The notes: generated by a model not told the origin, from the letters alone. Shown: positions 53,266-63,998, counted from the stretch's first letter. The stretch: 64,000 nucleotides of DNA from Albugo candida (GCA_040437565.1 JBDOQK010000053.1:62001-126000); one strand, 5' to 3'. Translations and numbers: made by a program.

Positions 53266-53729
53266 ACCGACGGATACCGTTTTGCCGTAAATGGATCAAA
53301 AGGCCCAGAGTTCATTCCAACTCGCCCAGCGCCATTCATGCATATCCTATCCGCGGCACAGACCCTACATTGGTGTAGTATTCTGCATAAGACCCTGTGC
53401 ATGCAGTTCTGGTGGCAAACGTTGCTTTTCTAGAGTAGGAGTATTGGAAATTGCCTAGTAAAGATTCGAATACAAAGCCGCAATTACATTGCCATTGAAT
53501 CATTTTTGCAGTAACGCTATTCCTCCACACTACAAGTATGCCTCATCTCACTCAAAACAGTATGCAGTTCGCCTTAATCGACTTTACTAACCGCACAATA
53601 GTCATCCAAGATAAAGCTTGCAAATACCCTTCCTATTCTATTGTTCACCACACTAATCCTATTATATGACCCAACGCTATTCTAGGCAAACCCCGCGAAT
53701 AGCTTTACGTTTTCCCGCCAAATCTCATA

Positions 53730-56582
53730 ATGGACTCCGAACACAACGCCGGCGCCATGCCGACCCAAAATCTCACGACAGCTGCAATACCTCCACCACT
53801 CCCACCCAATCCAACCATCCTCACCAGTCCTCTCCGCAAACCTCAGGAAACGGCACAATCGCCACATCCACGCTCCAGTCCAAATCGCTTGTGTCTCAAT
53901 CGAAATGAAGCCAATTTGGAGAAAATGGTCCGTAAAAACATTCGAAATGCGACAGGAAAAGCCTCTTTGAAGCGCGGTTTAGCTGTCGTTGAGTACTTTA
54001 AATCCAAACAGTTGCAAGAAAACGACTCGGAATCTGAAAGAGCAAAGAAAATCGCAAATAACAATCAACTTCCTCTCTTCGCATCGCCGACACGTTCTCC
54101 GCATCGAAAACGCATGCAATCGTATCGCTCGCCGCATCACACAAACACTTTAAACAACAATTTACGCGGAGAAAAAGCCTCTCAATGCGGATCTCTCACA
54201 GCGCGTCTTCTGTCTCCCGTCCGAAGCAAACCGCCAACTCCGCGCATCGACAACCCATACGACCTCAACGTCGCCAGAATGGTCAATCCGCATCCTCCAA
54301 AAGCAGAAATGCATCCTCCAAAAGCAGAAATGCATCCTCCAAAAGCAGAAACTCTCACTGAAACCAAATCGAAATCGCCTTTCCAATCGTTTCAGAAACT
54401 CGCGCCAATGCATTCGAAACCTTTGAAATCGTCTCATCAACCAATGCAACCGCCTTCCCCGCGCACACAATCGCCTCCTCAACCGATGCAGCCGCCTCCC
54501 ACTCCCACAGAAGCGCCCCCCGTGACGGTATCCACCGATTCCATCGCTTCCAAATCGATGTGTTTCGCATTAGAAAGCCCGGCAACGTGTATCGACGTGA
54601 CACCCGATGGTCAAATTCTGATTGTCGCATTCGAAGACGGATCCATTCGTCTCTTCGATATGGACAGTTCTATCTCAAGTGATCGATTCGGCTACCTGTT
54701 AGGCCATTTTGAAGCATGTGATACCGATGCGGAGGCTTCCAGTACCAATTTCTATGGAACGATGCAATTACGCATAAAAATCTCATCCGACGGACAATTT
54801 CTCTTTGTAGGGAGTCGTGTTGGACCGCGAATGATCTTAGCGATCAATCTCCAAGATTTTCGGAACGGTATGTTCATTGAAATTCCCATCCAACGCAACT
54901 CATTTCTGTGGCAGAGGAAGAGGAACAAGCAAAATTTTCTCATTCGAATGGGAAATTTCGCGTACGTTACGTTGTCATTCACTCACACACACACTCCGTT
55001 CTACTTGTAGGGCTTTGCCGACGTCGCGAACGGCCTGGAAACCAATTCATATTTGCTGTTGACCGGTTTGGGCGTTCAAACATTTCATCTTTGGCAATTC
55101 CAAGCGCCGTCCTCTGACTCGAAGGAAGGCTGGCAATATCTCACGAGTTTCAGTAGCAATGGGAATCGTGCGCTTTCAGCGTGTTTCTTCCCGTCAAATG
55201 ATTCCCACACCTTTGCATTTGCGTCTCATTGCGAAGAAAAAAATGTTCAAATTTGGTGCAATTATATCCGAAAAAAATCTGAAATGCCGCGGGAAACTTT
55301 ACTGAAAATGACATCAAAAACGTGCGGGAAATGGAGTCTCGATACCATTCGACACGATATTCCCAACACGCGTAACGTATTAACTCTCTGTGGAAGCTTT
55401 GCGTACGCCGTACATCCGAATAACGAGCAAATTTCACAATTTCAATTGGAAAATCCGTCCGATGTCACATGCAATTATTTCGAAATTGAGAAATTTTCAG
55501 CGGGAAAATCACGTCGCTCGAGTGTGCTTTTGACACATATATCCGCAAGCAAAGACGGACGATATATTGCAGCAATTTCATCGGATGGGATTCTGTACGG
55601 CACAGCATACAACACAACAAAATGGAAGGACAGAACGCTTCAAATTGCCGGACGTTTGGATGGGAAATCGAATCCTTTGCACGTGTACACGCCGTCAGGA
55701 TCATGCGGCATGCTTGCAATCCTCGCGAATCGCGATTCCGGGTGTCTTATGATCGATCCCGTGCATGCGATTCTCCAGCGATACGGCCAATTAAGCAATT
55801 TCTCAGCTTCGTTCAAATGTTCCGTGTGTCACGTTCCGAACGCGCGCCATTGGAATTGGAATCCATCGAAATCGAATGAGTCTTCCGGCCACACTGTCGT
55901 CAAACAAAAACGTATTCGCGTGGAAACGGAAACGAATACGAATGCAATTGCGTCGGAATTGGAAATGTACAAACAGCGATACAATCAAATTGTCACCGAA
56001 TGGCAAAGACGACTCAAAGGCGAGCGTCAAATGCGTCGGCTATTCAAATCGCGCGAACAGGAATTCCGCGAGCAATTGAGTGTCGCATTACAACGTGCCG
56101 ATACATTGGAAGCGGACATTGCGAAATTGCAGCAGGAAAATGCACAAAAGGAGACGAAATGCCAAATGGAAGAAACGGAAAAACAGCAACGCGCTAACGT
56201 AAAGGCTCAATATCGCATTTTGTGCACGCAATTACAAGTCCAATTGACCGATGTGAAGGAGCAAAAGCGTACGTTGGAAAAGACAACACGAACGATGTTG
56301 GAAGAGATGGAACGATACGTTTCGGCGTCGCACGAACGGTATCAATCGATTGGGAAGAGCGCCGAGTGTGTCGTATGTCGAGAGAAGGAAGCGGTAATGG
56401 CAATTGTTCCATGCGGTCATTTGTGTTTTTGCGAAAATGACGGCAAACGATACCAAAGAGAAGCGTTTGTGGGAAATGTGAGTTCCGACACAATGATTTC
56501 GATTTCAGAAGGAATTTCCAATGAGAGAATTGGATGTCCGATTTGTCAGAAAGAAATCATTGCATTATTACGAGTGTATTGA
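53730..56582 (+). CDS. WD40-like, coiled-coil, C-terminal RING-type protein
   Basis: Three exons (53730-54867, 54915-54961, 55011-56582; introns 47 and 49 nt) close to 918 aa. The first 280 residues are disordered, Pro/Ser-rich, with a threefold MHPPKAE repeat near 190. Residues 285-670 have beta-propeller-like strands (ATCIDVTPDGQILIVAFEDGSIRLFDM, HISASKDGRYIAAISSDGILYG). Residues 690-850 are a coiled coil. The end is RING-like: ECVVCREKEAVMAIVPCGHLCFC and, after an unusual insertion of about 30 residues, CPICQKEI. An E3 ubiquitin ligase is the obvious guess. The exact family is unknown to me. Confidence 0.75.
54289..54354 (+). repeat. 21-bp coding tandem repeat (HPPKAEM)
   Basis: Three perfect or near-perfect copies of CATCCTCCAAAAGCAGAAATG. 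It lies in the disordered head of the WD40-RING gene. Confidence 0.85.
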
Positions 56583-56971
56583 TTTCTCAGTCGGAATACA
56601 CGCCGGGAGCCAATGTGACGGATTCCAATGCGATTCGGACCGCACCAATCGCAAAGACATTACGGGAGACAGCCTGATGTTTNNNNNNNNNNNNNNNNNN
56701 NNNNNNNNNNNNNNNNNNNNNNNNNNNNNNNNNNNNNNNNNNNNNNNNNNNNNNNNNNNNNNNNNNNNNNNNNNNNNNNNNNTGATTTCGATTTCAGAAG
56801 GAATTTCCAATGAGAGAATTGGATGTCCGATTTGTCAGAAAGAAATCATTGCATTATTACGAGTGTATTGATTTCTCAGTCGGAATACACGCCGGGAGCC
56901 AATGTGACGGATTCCAATGCGATTCGGACCGCACCAATCGCAAAGACATTACGGGAGACAGCCTGATGTTT
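56494..56971. repeat. 189-bp duplicated contig ends around gap 56683-56782
   Basis: 56494-56682 equals 56783-56971. The duplicated part holds the 3' ends of the WD40-RING gene and of the aminotransferase-DapB gene. One copy is expected in the genome, so the second RING fragment near 56783-56871 is not a second gene. Confidence 0.9.
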
Positions 56972-58720
56972 CAGTTCAATGCGTTCGCCGGGTCCCGCGA
57001 AGAAGACGGTGTGCTGTCCGATTTCATCGCCGAGACGCATCGAAGACGTTGTAAGTGGATGGAGAGTGCATGGGGCGCCAGTAGCGTGAATGGATTTCGC
57101 AATGGATTTCGCAGTGCCACTTGGCGCATCGATTTTCTTTGTGTGATGCATTTCTTCGATGTGAATGTTCCATTCGTTTGGTAATTGAAATGCGATTTTT
57201 TGTACTAAATCGCAAATGAGAGGCACACCGATTGAGAAATTCGAACGTAAGAGAACGGGAGCGTATTGTCCATACGATTGAATGAGATCCGTTGCAAGTG
57301 TTCCTGTGGTTCCGATAACGAGCGATGGGAATTTCTGTGCTGCATTTTGGAGAAGGAATTCGACAAGTGATTTCGTTCCCTGTGGCAATGTGACGTCGAT
57401 AATGACATCGATATCGTGTAGTGACACGGATGAAGCGCGTCGGAGATCGATACTGCCTGCGAATTGATTATTTGCTTTTAATTGTTCGACAATAAGACTT
57501 CCCAAACGTCCATTTGCTCCATGGACCGCGACATTTACTTTGTGTTGGATCGATTTCTGTGGCTGCATTCGGTGAGAAGACATGAATTCCTCGATCGCCG
57601 ATGCAAGTCGAATCGCTCCCAATTTCAAATCATTGGCATCGTACCACGAAAAACTGAGTCGGAGGTAATTTTTCATCGATGCGCTGAAGGAGCCTCCGGG
57701 CAGAAACATTACTTTGTGTGCTTGTGCGATGGGTAAAAGATCTGCGGAATCGAAAGAATCGGGAAGACGGACGAGGATAAAGTATCCGCCATTGGGTACT
57801 TCGAATGTGACATTGGGAGGCAGTGATTGTCGGAGTTGGGTGAGAAGCGCATCGGCTCGGGTCCAAAGTGTTGATACAGCGAATTGGAGATGTTCTGACT
57901 GCTTTCCAGAGGCAATGGCTGCATGGACGATGCCCGAGATGACAGGATTGATACCTCCGCTGCTGTCAAGTTGGCCAGAAAGCGCTATTTTGGAGAGAAG
58001 CGATCGGGAAGCCTGAATCCATCCGAGGCGTAAGGCTGGGGCCAATATTTTTGAGAACGAACCTAAGGCAAGTACGGTGTCATGTTGATCGAATGTGAAC
58101 ATGGGGGGAGGAGGGATGACATGTGGGAAAGATAATAACTGGTATACTTCATCGGCGACGATAAGAAACCGGTATTGAACACTTAACTGAACGAGTTTTT
58201 CGCGCTTTGCTGCCGATAAAGTTCGACCGGTTGGATTGTGACATGTTGGGATGGTGTATAGCATTTTGGGGATGACACCTCGTTCGAGCCATTTCTCGAG
58301 TTCGACGATATTGATTCCATCTTCTTCCATTGGAATTTGACGGATATTGAGCTTGAAATCTTTCATTATCGAGAGCGCTAGAAAGTAGGTTGGTTCTTCC
58401 ATAAAGACTAAATCGCCTGCTTTGCAGAATAAAGAACAAATGAGTGCCAAACCTCCTGTGACGCCATTTGTGATAAATAGCTTTTCAGGATCGACAGTGG
58501 CGTTATACCCTTTGGAAAGGAACGTTGCGAGTGTCTGACGGAATTTCGGGTACCCATAAATGTGACCGTATTGGAGAAACATTGGATCAGTTTCAGCGAA
58601 TTTGAGGGCTGCGGATTCTCTGATTTTGTCGAGCGGAAGTAGCGATTCCGCTGGTTGACCGACCTTGAAATTGATCATTTCATTGGCTTTAGGAACGACA
58701 TATTGACCATAATCTCCCAT
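56876..58720 (-). CDS. Fusion of PLP aminotransferase and dihydrodipicolinate reductase (DapB)
   Basis: A single exon of 614 aa without a break. Residues 1-385 are a class I/II aminotransferase like yeast YER152C and 2-aminoadipate aminotransferases: NGVTGGLALICSLF, TIPTCHNPTGRTLS, VADEVYQLL, and the PLP lysine in GSFSKILAPALRLGW. Residues 395-614 are DapB: VAVHGANGRLGSLIVEQL (nucleotide loop), VIGTTGTLATDLI, EEMHHTKKIDAPSGTAKSIA (catalytic HH-x-KK-DAPSGTA) and NVFAIGAVRIALE. DapB reduces dihydrodipicolinate in lysine synthesis. The aminotransferase half may act nearby in the same pathway; that is inference. The stop is 4 bp from the converging RING-gene copy. Confidence 0.93.
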   Translation of the reverse strand: MGDYGQYVVPKANEMINFKVGQPAESLLPLDKIRESAALKFAETDPMFLQYGHIYGYPKFRQTLATFLSKGYNATVDPEKLFITNGVTGGLALICSLFCKAGDLVFMEEPTYFLALSIMKDFKLNIRQIPMEEDGINIVELEKWLERGVIPKMLYTIPTCHNPTGRTLSAAKREKLVQLSVQYRFLIVADEVYQLLSFPHVIPPPPMFTFDQHDTVLALGSFSKILAPALRLGWIQASRSLLSKIALSGQLDSSGGINPVISGIVHAAIASGKQSEHLQFAVSTLWTRADALLTQLRQSLPPNVTFEVPNGGYFILVRLPDSFDSADLLPIAQAHKVMFLPGGSFSASMKNYLRLSFSWYDANDLKLGAIRLASAIEEFMSSHRMQPQKSIQHKVNVAVHGANGRLGSLIVEQLKANNQFAGSIDLRRASSVSLHDIDVIIDVTLPQGTKSLVEFLLQNAAQKFPSLVIGTTGTLATDLIQSYGQYAPVLLRSNFSIGVPLICDLVQKIAFQLPNEWNIHIEEMHHTKKIDAPSGTAKSIAKSIHATGAPCTLHPLTTSSMRLGDEIGQHTVFFAGPGERIELKHQAVSRNVFAIGAVRIALESVTLAPGVYSD

Positions 58721-58829
58721 TGTTTCTGAATTCTTTGGAATGGCTGGCTACTCTTGCGTGATTAATTCGTGGAGGTTTCTCCTTGGTTTGTGTGGTATAC
58801 ATAACGGCTGATTGAAGTTGTCTACATTA
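58721..58829. promoter_or_regulatory. Short divergent promoter AT-DapB / UBE3D
   Basis: 109 bp between the two start codons. Inferred from layout. Confidence 0.5.
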
Positions 58830-59951
58830 ATGGAGGATTCTGCGTCACTGGCTGCAAAACAAACAAATGCGCTTGGAATCGCATGCGACTTTGGAGACTC
58901 GTTACGACTCGAAACATGTCCATCATTGGATAGTATTGATCATTTGATTGAGTACCATGGAAATATTGGATGTTATCATTGTTATCTTAATGTACCGGAC
59001 GCTACGATGAGTTATCTGCAAACATTTGCATCTCATCTTTGCGTCGATATTGACGGGAATATAGCCACATTGACGCTGCACGGCAGCGAATGGAAGCTTG
59101 CACTGCCACATGCATTGCATGCGCAATCAAGCATGCAGATTGAAAGGGATCACATTTATTTGCGGCTTTCATTGCAACAAAAAGAGCCGCGATCCGAAGT
59201 TGGTATCAGTACATTATCGAGGACGACGTTGGAAGAATTAGACCCAGAAAATTACAAAAACATTCACTGTCGATTGTGTAATTACAAAATCAACAACTGT
59301 CATACAAACTTTGATAAAGTATGTCCGTTACCTTCGGATAACTGGCTGGAAATGCAGGAATTCTGGGGCGCTGGTCACGGCGCTTTTCAGCATTTATCAC
59401 GTGACACTATTTCTGCCCGAAAATGCCGAGTATTCATTGCTGATGCTCATATTTTGCTTCATACAGATGATCTGAGCATCTCATCGACCGATTCCGACGA
59501 TATCAAATGTCAGCAATGTGGTTCGTTACTCGGACGACATACTGAAGACACTGCGCTTCTCTACAAATACTCCATTTTCACCGCTTCCAGCAACATTTTC
59601 TCATCGTATCACATCGATTCGATTGTTTGTGTCAGTATATTAGAGACCATTGAGACGGAAGGTCGTTTTCAATTTCGATTGTGTGCAATCGACTCCGCTT
59701 TGTGTTTCAAATTGAGAGTATTGAGCTGGGAATTACGTCTTTTATCCAGCGATACACCGCACTTTAACCACGTCCTCAAAGTCGTCTTTGAAGAAGAATG
59801 CGTTCGACAGTCTGCCGATGGGAAAACAGTTGATTTGGATGTACCGTTTTCAAGCTATGAGCAGATAAAACAGCGATTAATAGCAAGCAGTATGAAAGTA
59901 CCGGCGTCTGTACGCGTTCCATTGGGACAAATCGGCTACTTGTACGCATGA
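58830..59951 (+). CDS. UBE3D: UBE3D-like HECT-type E3 ligase (E2-binding protein)
   Basis: A single exon of 373 aa from MEDSASLAAK. The N-terminal half is beta-rich (LNVPDATMSYLQTFASHL, DIDGNIATLTLHGSEWKLALP). The key motif CPLPSDNWLEMQEFWGAGHG, preceded by the zinc-ligand-like pair CRLCNYKI, is the UBE3D/HECT_2 signature; later C-x2-C pairs (CQQCGSLLG) fit the same family. UBE3D binds E2 enzymes and can transfer ubiquitin. The last 60 residues (FEEECVRQSADG, VPFSSYEQIKQRL) also align with the family in my judgement. Confidence 0.82.
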   Translation: MEDSASLAAKQTNALGIACDFGDSLRLETCPSLDSIDHLIEYHGNIGCYHCYLNVPDATMSYLQTFASHLCVDIDGNIATLTLHGSEWKLALPHALHAQSSMQIERDHIYLRLSLQQKEPRSEVGISTLSRTTLEELDPENYKNIHCRLCNYKINNCHTNFDKVCPLPSDNWLEMQEFWGAGHGAFQHLSRDTISARKCRVFIADAHILLHTDDLSISSTDSDDIKCQQCGSLLGRHTEDTALLYKYSIFTASSNIFSSYHIDSIVCVSILETIETEGRFQFRLCAIDSALCFKLRVLSWELRLLSSDTPHFNHVLKVVFEEECVRQSADGKTVDLDVPFSSYEQIKQRLIASSMKVPASVRVPLGQIGYLYA

Positions 59952-59987
59952 TTCTAAATTTGGCAACGATATTCTTCAGTTATCTTT

Positions 59988-60442
59988 ATGGACGGCGGCA
60001 AAGTCATTGATTTTTTTTGAGAGAATGTTGGATGAGGATTGATGCTTCCCTCATGTAGCGCTTTCGTGAGGTGCAAGTGGAAGTGTATGTTGCAGGTGAT
60101 GGTGTCAATTACCCTCAAAAGGGTCAGACAGTTGCGATCCATTACACGGGATACGTAAGTCCGTTGATTCCATTTGGGGCCATGATGCGATTTCATTTGC
60201 TGTAGTTGGAGGATGGACAAAAGTACGATTCCACAAGAGATCGTGAGAAACCGCTTCGCTTCAAACTCGGAGAAGAACAAGTGATACCCGGTTTGGAGGA
60301 AGGAGTGGAACGACTTTGTATGAATGAAAGAGCCAAGATTTATATTCCATCGTACAAAGCATATGGCAGCAAGGGATTTCCCGGACTTATACCGCCAGAC
60401 AGCAATCTGATATTCGACGTGGAATTGGTCGGATTTCGTTGA
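59988..60442 (+). CDS. FKBP12-type peptidyl-prolyl isomerase
   Basis: Three exons (59988-60002, 60059-60154, 60206-60442) close to 115 aa. The first 15-nt exon (MDGGK) is the weakest part, with a GTCATT donor. VQVEVYVAGDGVNYPQKGQT, VAIHYTGYLEDGQKYDSTRD, EEQVIPGLEEGVERLCMNER, AYGSKGFPGLIPPDSNLIFDV are the FKBP fold. Two FK506-site residues differ from the consensus: Ile-Pro-Gly-Leu replaces Val-Ile-x-Gly-Trp, so the central Trp of the pocket is Leu. No signal peptide, so cytosolic. It is 36 bp downstream of UBE3D. Confidence 0.88.
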
Positions 60443-61472
60443 AAAAGTACAGAAAGTCGTCCCGTACGAACAATGTTCTCAAAGAGATCTTAAATTGTTA
60501 ATTCAACCGTTTGAAAATTTAGTGGACTCAATCTTCAAACACGAATGCTGACGCACGCCTTGTCACGCCTTGTACCCTTTGATGGTTCGATGGTCGTGGG
60601 GCGGACTTTGAACAGGTCAGGCTGCTTGGAGCATTCGATTGAGAAGAGAATTGAGAGCGGAAATCTGGATTAGTTTTTGATGAAGTTGAAGCGGACATTC
60701 TTTGTATTGATAGATGAGCTTGAACCGGTTTTACGCCCCGAGATAGCCGAATTGTTCTGAATGCACAATAGTGGAATCTGGTCGAGTCTCAATCACGAGA
60801 GTTGTGGTGTCCCTAACATCACAAAAGCCTGTACTGATTTGGGTACTCTCAATGAGAGAATAAGAGAAGTTTTTTGACTCAATCAACTTCCTTTTTTAGT
60901 TGTTTGAGGTACCTTTAGCATCATAGAGTCGAAGAGGAACTGTTGATGGCTAAGAGGATTTCTTCCGATCGCTCAATTATGATCTGGCCATGTTATCATA
61001 TCATACTGATTCAGACACATGATTTATAAGAAACTTGTTATCGGAAACCCATAGACACAAGCATTCCTATAATTATATCATACTATACACACAGTGTCAG
61101 CGTTCTATGATAATAATGCAGCGTCACAGTCCTTGAGACATTTGTCGCATCAGCGAATAACCTCCAATCGATAGAATAGCGATCAGAGGTTTTTACGATG
61201 CGTAGTATGCAGGGTTGACCACACGAGTGTGTGTTAGCATCGTGACTTTGAGATGCACTGGCACTTCAGTGAATTTCACAGAGCTTTAAACAAGACACAC
61301 AATAATCAATCTATTTAGGGTACAATTGTGTTGAATACGTAATTTCAGGTAGACAAAATATCGACNNNNNNNNNNNNNNNNNNNNNNNNNNNNNNNNNNN
61401 NNNNNNNNNNNNNNNNNNNNNNNNNNNNNNNNNNNNNNNNNNNNNNNNNNNNNNNNNNNNNNNNNCGTAATT
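60443..61472. other. Intergenic region with gap 61366-61465
   Basis: About 1 kb, no gene recognised. The gap flanks are duplicated over 28 bp (61338-61365 equals 61466-61493), again an unmerged overlap, at the 3' end of the COA1-like gene. Confidence 0.5.
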
Positions 61473-61883
61473 TCAGGTAGACAAAATATCGACCAATTTA
61501 ACGTTTTTATCCTTCCGCTTTTTCGATTGCGCAACTTTTAATACGACACGCGTAAACGTCCACCCAGAATCCGTCTCTTTTTTGGCGGTGCTCTCCGATC
61601 GTACAGCCTGCTCATTGCTCTTCTTGTAAGCTCGGATGAGTAGCGTTCCTTCGTTCTTTGTCCCTTTGCACGGGACAGAATACTGAATGGCATCACTTGT
61701 AATTGTACCAGTAAACTCCTTCTGACTGCTGCTTATCGGATGTCCCAGTAAACTTCGCGCCATTGCGTTTGCATTTACATAATCCATCGCAAGTTTATGC
61801 GCGTACGACGGGCGATCGCGAATGATTCGAATCAAATAAAATGCGGATACGCTTCCGATGAGTACACCAAAAATGATCTGCAT
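61473..61883 (-). CDS. COA1/TIM21-like small mitochondrial membrane protein
   Basis: 136 aa from MQIIFGVLIGSVSAFYL, an N-terminal membrane anchor followed by SYAHKLAMDYVNANAMARSL, LGHPISSSQKEFTGTITSDA, QYSVPCKGTKNEGTLLIRAY and WTFTRVVLKV. A helix ending in LLGxPI followed by a beta-meander with a VxGxKxxG turn is the COA1/TIM21-like fold used in respiratory-complex assembly. An in-frame Met at 61931 would extend it into the neighbouring gene. The exact member is not assigned. Confidence 0.55.
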   Translation of the reverse strand: MQIIFGVLIGSVSAFYLIRIIRDRPSYAHKLAMDYVNANAMARSLLGHPISSSQKEFTGTITSDAIQYSVPCKGTKNEGTLLIRAYKKSNEQAVRSESTAKKETDSGWTFTRVVLKVAQSKKRKDKNVKLVDILST

Positions 61884-61894
61884 TCTGCATAAGT

Positions 61895-62650
61895 TCACGA
61901 ATGTTTCTCGAAGTAACAAAAAGGAATACATGCCGGAAGCGCAATTGTCTTCCCAAGAGAAGTTGTCGGATGCTCGTTGAGCACTGGTTCCTGATCGCCA
62001 AGTGCCGAAAACGAAGTGCCATCCTGCAGTTCCACATCCAGAACTTCAAACAGCGCGTTGGATTCGTTCTCATCAGCATCGGCTTTTGTTTTGAACGACA
62101 CAATTGCTGTCTTCCCACTAAATTAAGATATCAACATCTGTACGAGAATCGATCTGAATCAGCTTACTCGTCTCCAACGACGCGGAACGCAGAAGTGCCG
62201 TCATTGGGATCCTGAGACTCCACCTAATTGATCATGAGCGTCATGCAAGTCTCCTATCAGCTCAAACGCACGTACCCTCTCGAATTTGCGCGGATACCCA
62301 ACAGCTTCAAAAAAGCGCGGATCCTTCACTACCGCACGTTTCGCGTAGTTGAGAGATCGACTCATCTACAATTGCAATGAATATACAAAAGAACATTTTC
62401 ACTGATGAGGCACTACCTCTGGATCAAAATCTTTGTCCCCTTTGAAATGAGCAATGAGAGCCATGCCACTTAGCGCGGCAACCACGTATCCAATGATTAT
62501 CTGCGTCGAAGCCGGCTTCTTCTTGATGTCATAAATCTTATCTTTGGCTATCAATAGGGTAGAAAAGCTATGTCTGGTGCGCGTATTCGGCACGAAACGA
62601 AGTCGCTGTACTCGTGGAATCGCATTGGTGACAAGACGAGAGTACCACAT
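61895..62650 (-). CDS. COA1-like inner-membrane protein, tandem neighbour
   Basis: Four exons (62650-62417, 62365-62276, 62223-62168, 62117-61895; introns 50-52 nt) close to 200 aa. The head is a basic presequence (MWYSRLVTNAIPRVQRLRF), then one membrane helix (IIIGYVVAALSGMALIAHF). The folded part reads YAKRAVVKDPRFFEAVGYP, SAFRVVGDDGKTAIVSFKTK and ALFEVLDVELQDG, again like COA1 proteins. Its stop is only 11 nt before the ATG of the next COA1-like gene on the same strand, so the two may be one transcript or one misread gene. Assignment is tentative. Confidence 0.55.
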
Positions 62651-63131
62651 CAATCCGATTAAATCCGAATTATGACTGGATATGAAAACGCCATTTATAT
62701 TTTTTCCCACACTTAAAGTCAAGAATCCGTTCGTTCACTATAAATCGATTCTGTTACGAGCGTGGAATAGTAATGATTCAATGAGGTGTTGTGCTCGTTC
62801 TGAGTATGATACGCATTATCAGAAGCTGATGAGAGTGGAAGTAAAGCGCATTAGACCCTGCTTCCTAGATCAGTCTTCTTACATTCGTCCAAGTGTATTA
62901 GCGCACAAATACTGAGATGCAATGCAAGTTTCACTTGACATCATTGTTATCTTATCAACGTGCAAATAAAAACGCGAGTCCTGAAAGCACACGTTTCCTT
63001 CCTTCGATGAAGAAATGTGCCGTCAATTGGGCTCACACCATCCAAATAATTCATCTATTAATATCCTTCCACTACGAATATTCTGACAAATTTCATCAAA
63101 AAACAAATTTTTATTACGCACATTAATGCAA
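62651..63131. other. Intergenic region
   Basis: About 480 bp, AT-rich, no gene recognised. Confidence 0.4.
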
Positions 63132-63998
63132 TCAAACGTGATGATGTCCATCATTACTATTGAGTATGTTGGCCACATGTTGCTGATTGGTGTGGTTTAC
63201 GTCACTTCCATGAACCGCCACTCCATCGGTCCCCTTTTGCGACCCAATTGAGGTGTTTGCCAGCGGATAATTGTACATTAGCGAATAATTGGCTGGAGCG
63301 ATGGCCGCAAGTTTGGCTCGGGGAATTACTTCACCGGGTCGTGGTCGGGTACGAGGTCTACCACGAGGACGACCTGTTCCTCGGACTTTCTTCTTGGACC
63401 CTGATTTACCGCTAGCAGCTCCGTTACTCTGCACGGGGACTCCGGAAGCACCAAAGGAAGCCATCAATTCTGCAGAAGATAGTGGTGAAGGCTGGTCATT
63501 TCCACATGTTTGGTCGTTGCTACCAGTGGAGCTATGTCCCTGTAAGCCAAAGGATTGGCCAAAATTTGTCATGAAAGACATTCCAAGTCCTAAAGCTGAT
63601 TTATGACCAATCGTATCGGGCTCATGCTTAACAACGCTGTGAAGTGATAAATCGTGCTTCGATGGGCGTCCGCGTTTACGTCTTGGTGCTTCCTCATGGG
63701 AGCATGACATTGATAGATTTGTACCCAGCGAGGCGAAAGCGTCATTGGTGTTCCCAATAGACGAAAGGCCCAACGCATCCGTGTTAACATTTTCCGCCCT
63801 ATACTGTCCGTTCATCGACTGAGCAGCCAGAGCCATCGCTTGACTTGCGTGAATTGACTGTATGTTACTTCCATCGACTGAACTTTTCTCCGTGTCATGA
63901 TCTAGTGACTTAAATGAATTTGGATCATCATTATGTTCTTCTTGTTCATTGGATGTAATTGCCTGTCCCGACGCATTTGATTGGGTCATCCAAGGCAT
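63132..63998 (-). CDS. AT-hook DNA-binding protein (may continue beyond window)
   Basis: 288 aa visible. Two AT-hooks: EAPRRKRGRPSKHD near residue 110 and GTGRPRGRPRTRPRPG near 215, the second a double GRP core preceded by the basic run SKKKVRG. The rest is low complexity, rich in Ser, Asn and Gly, with a His-rich end (DGHHHV). AT-hooks insert into the minor groove of AT-rich DNA, so a chromatin or transcription role is likely. The Met at 63998 is 2 bp from the window edge, so a longer N-terminus is possible. Confidence 0.75.
   Translation of the reverse strand: MPWMTQSNASGQAITSNEQEEHNDDPNSFKSLDHDTEKSSVDGSNIQSIHASQAMALAAQSMNGQYRAENVNTDALGLSSIGNTNDAFASLGTNLSMSCSHEEAPRRKRGRPSKHDLSLHSVVKHEPDTIGHKSALGLGMSFMTNFGQSFGLQGHSSTGSNDQTCGNDQPSPLSSAELMASFGASGVPVQSNGAASGKSGSKKKVRGTGRPRGRPRTRPRPGEVIPRAKLAAIAPANYSLMYNYPLANTSIGSQKGTDGVAVHGSDVNHTNQQHVANILNSNDGHHHV

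Noticed and set aside
56521-57184. Plus-strand frames of 116 and 124 aa repeated after the gap
   Set aside because: Duplicate contig ends; the sequence belongs to the RING gene end and to the antisense of AT-DapB.
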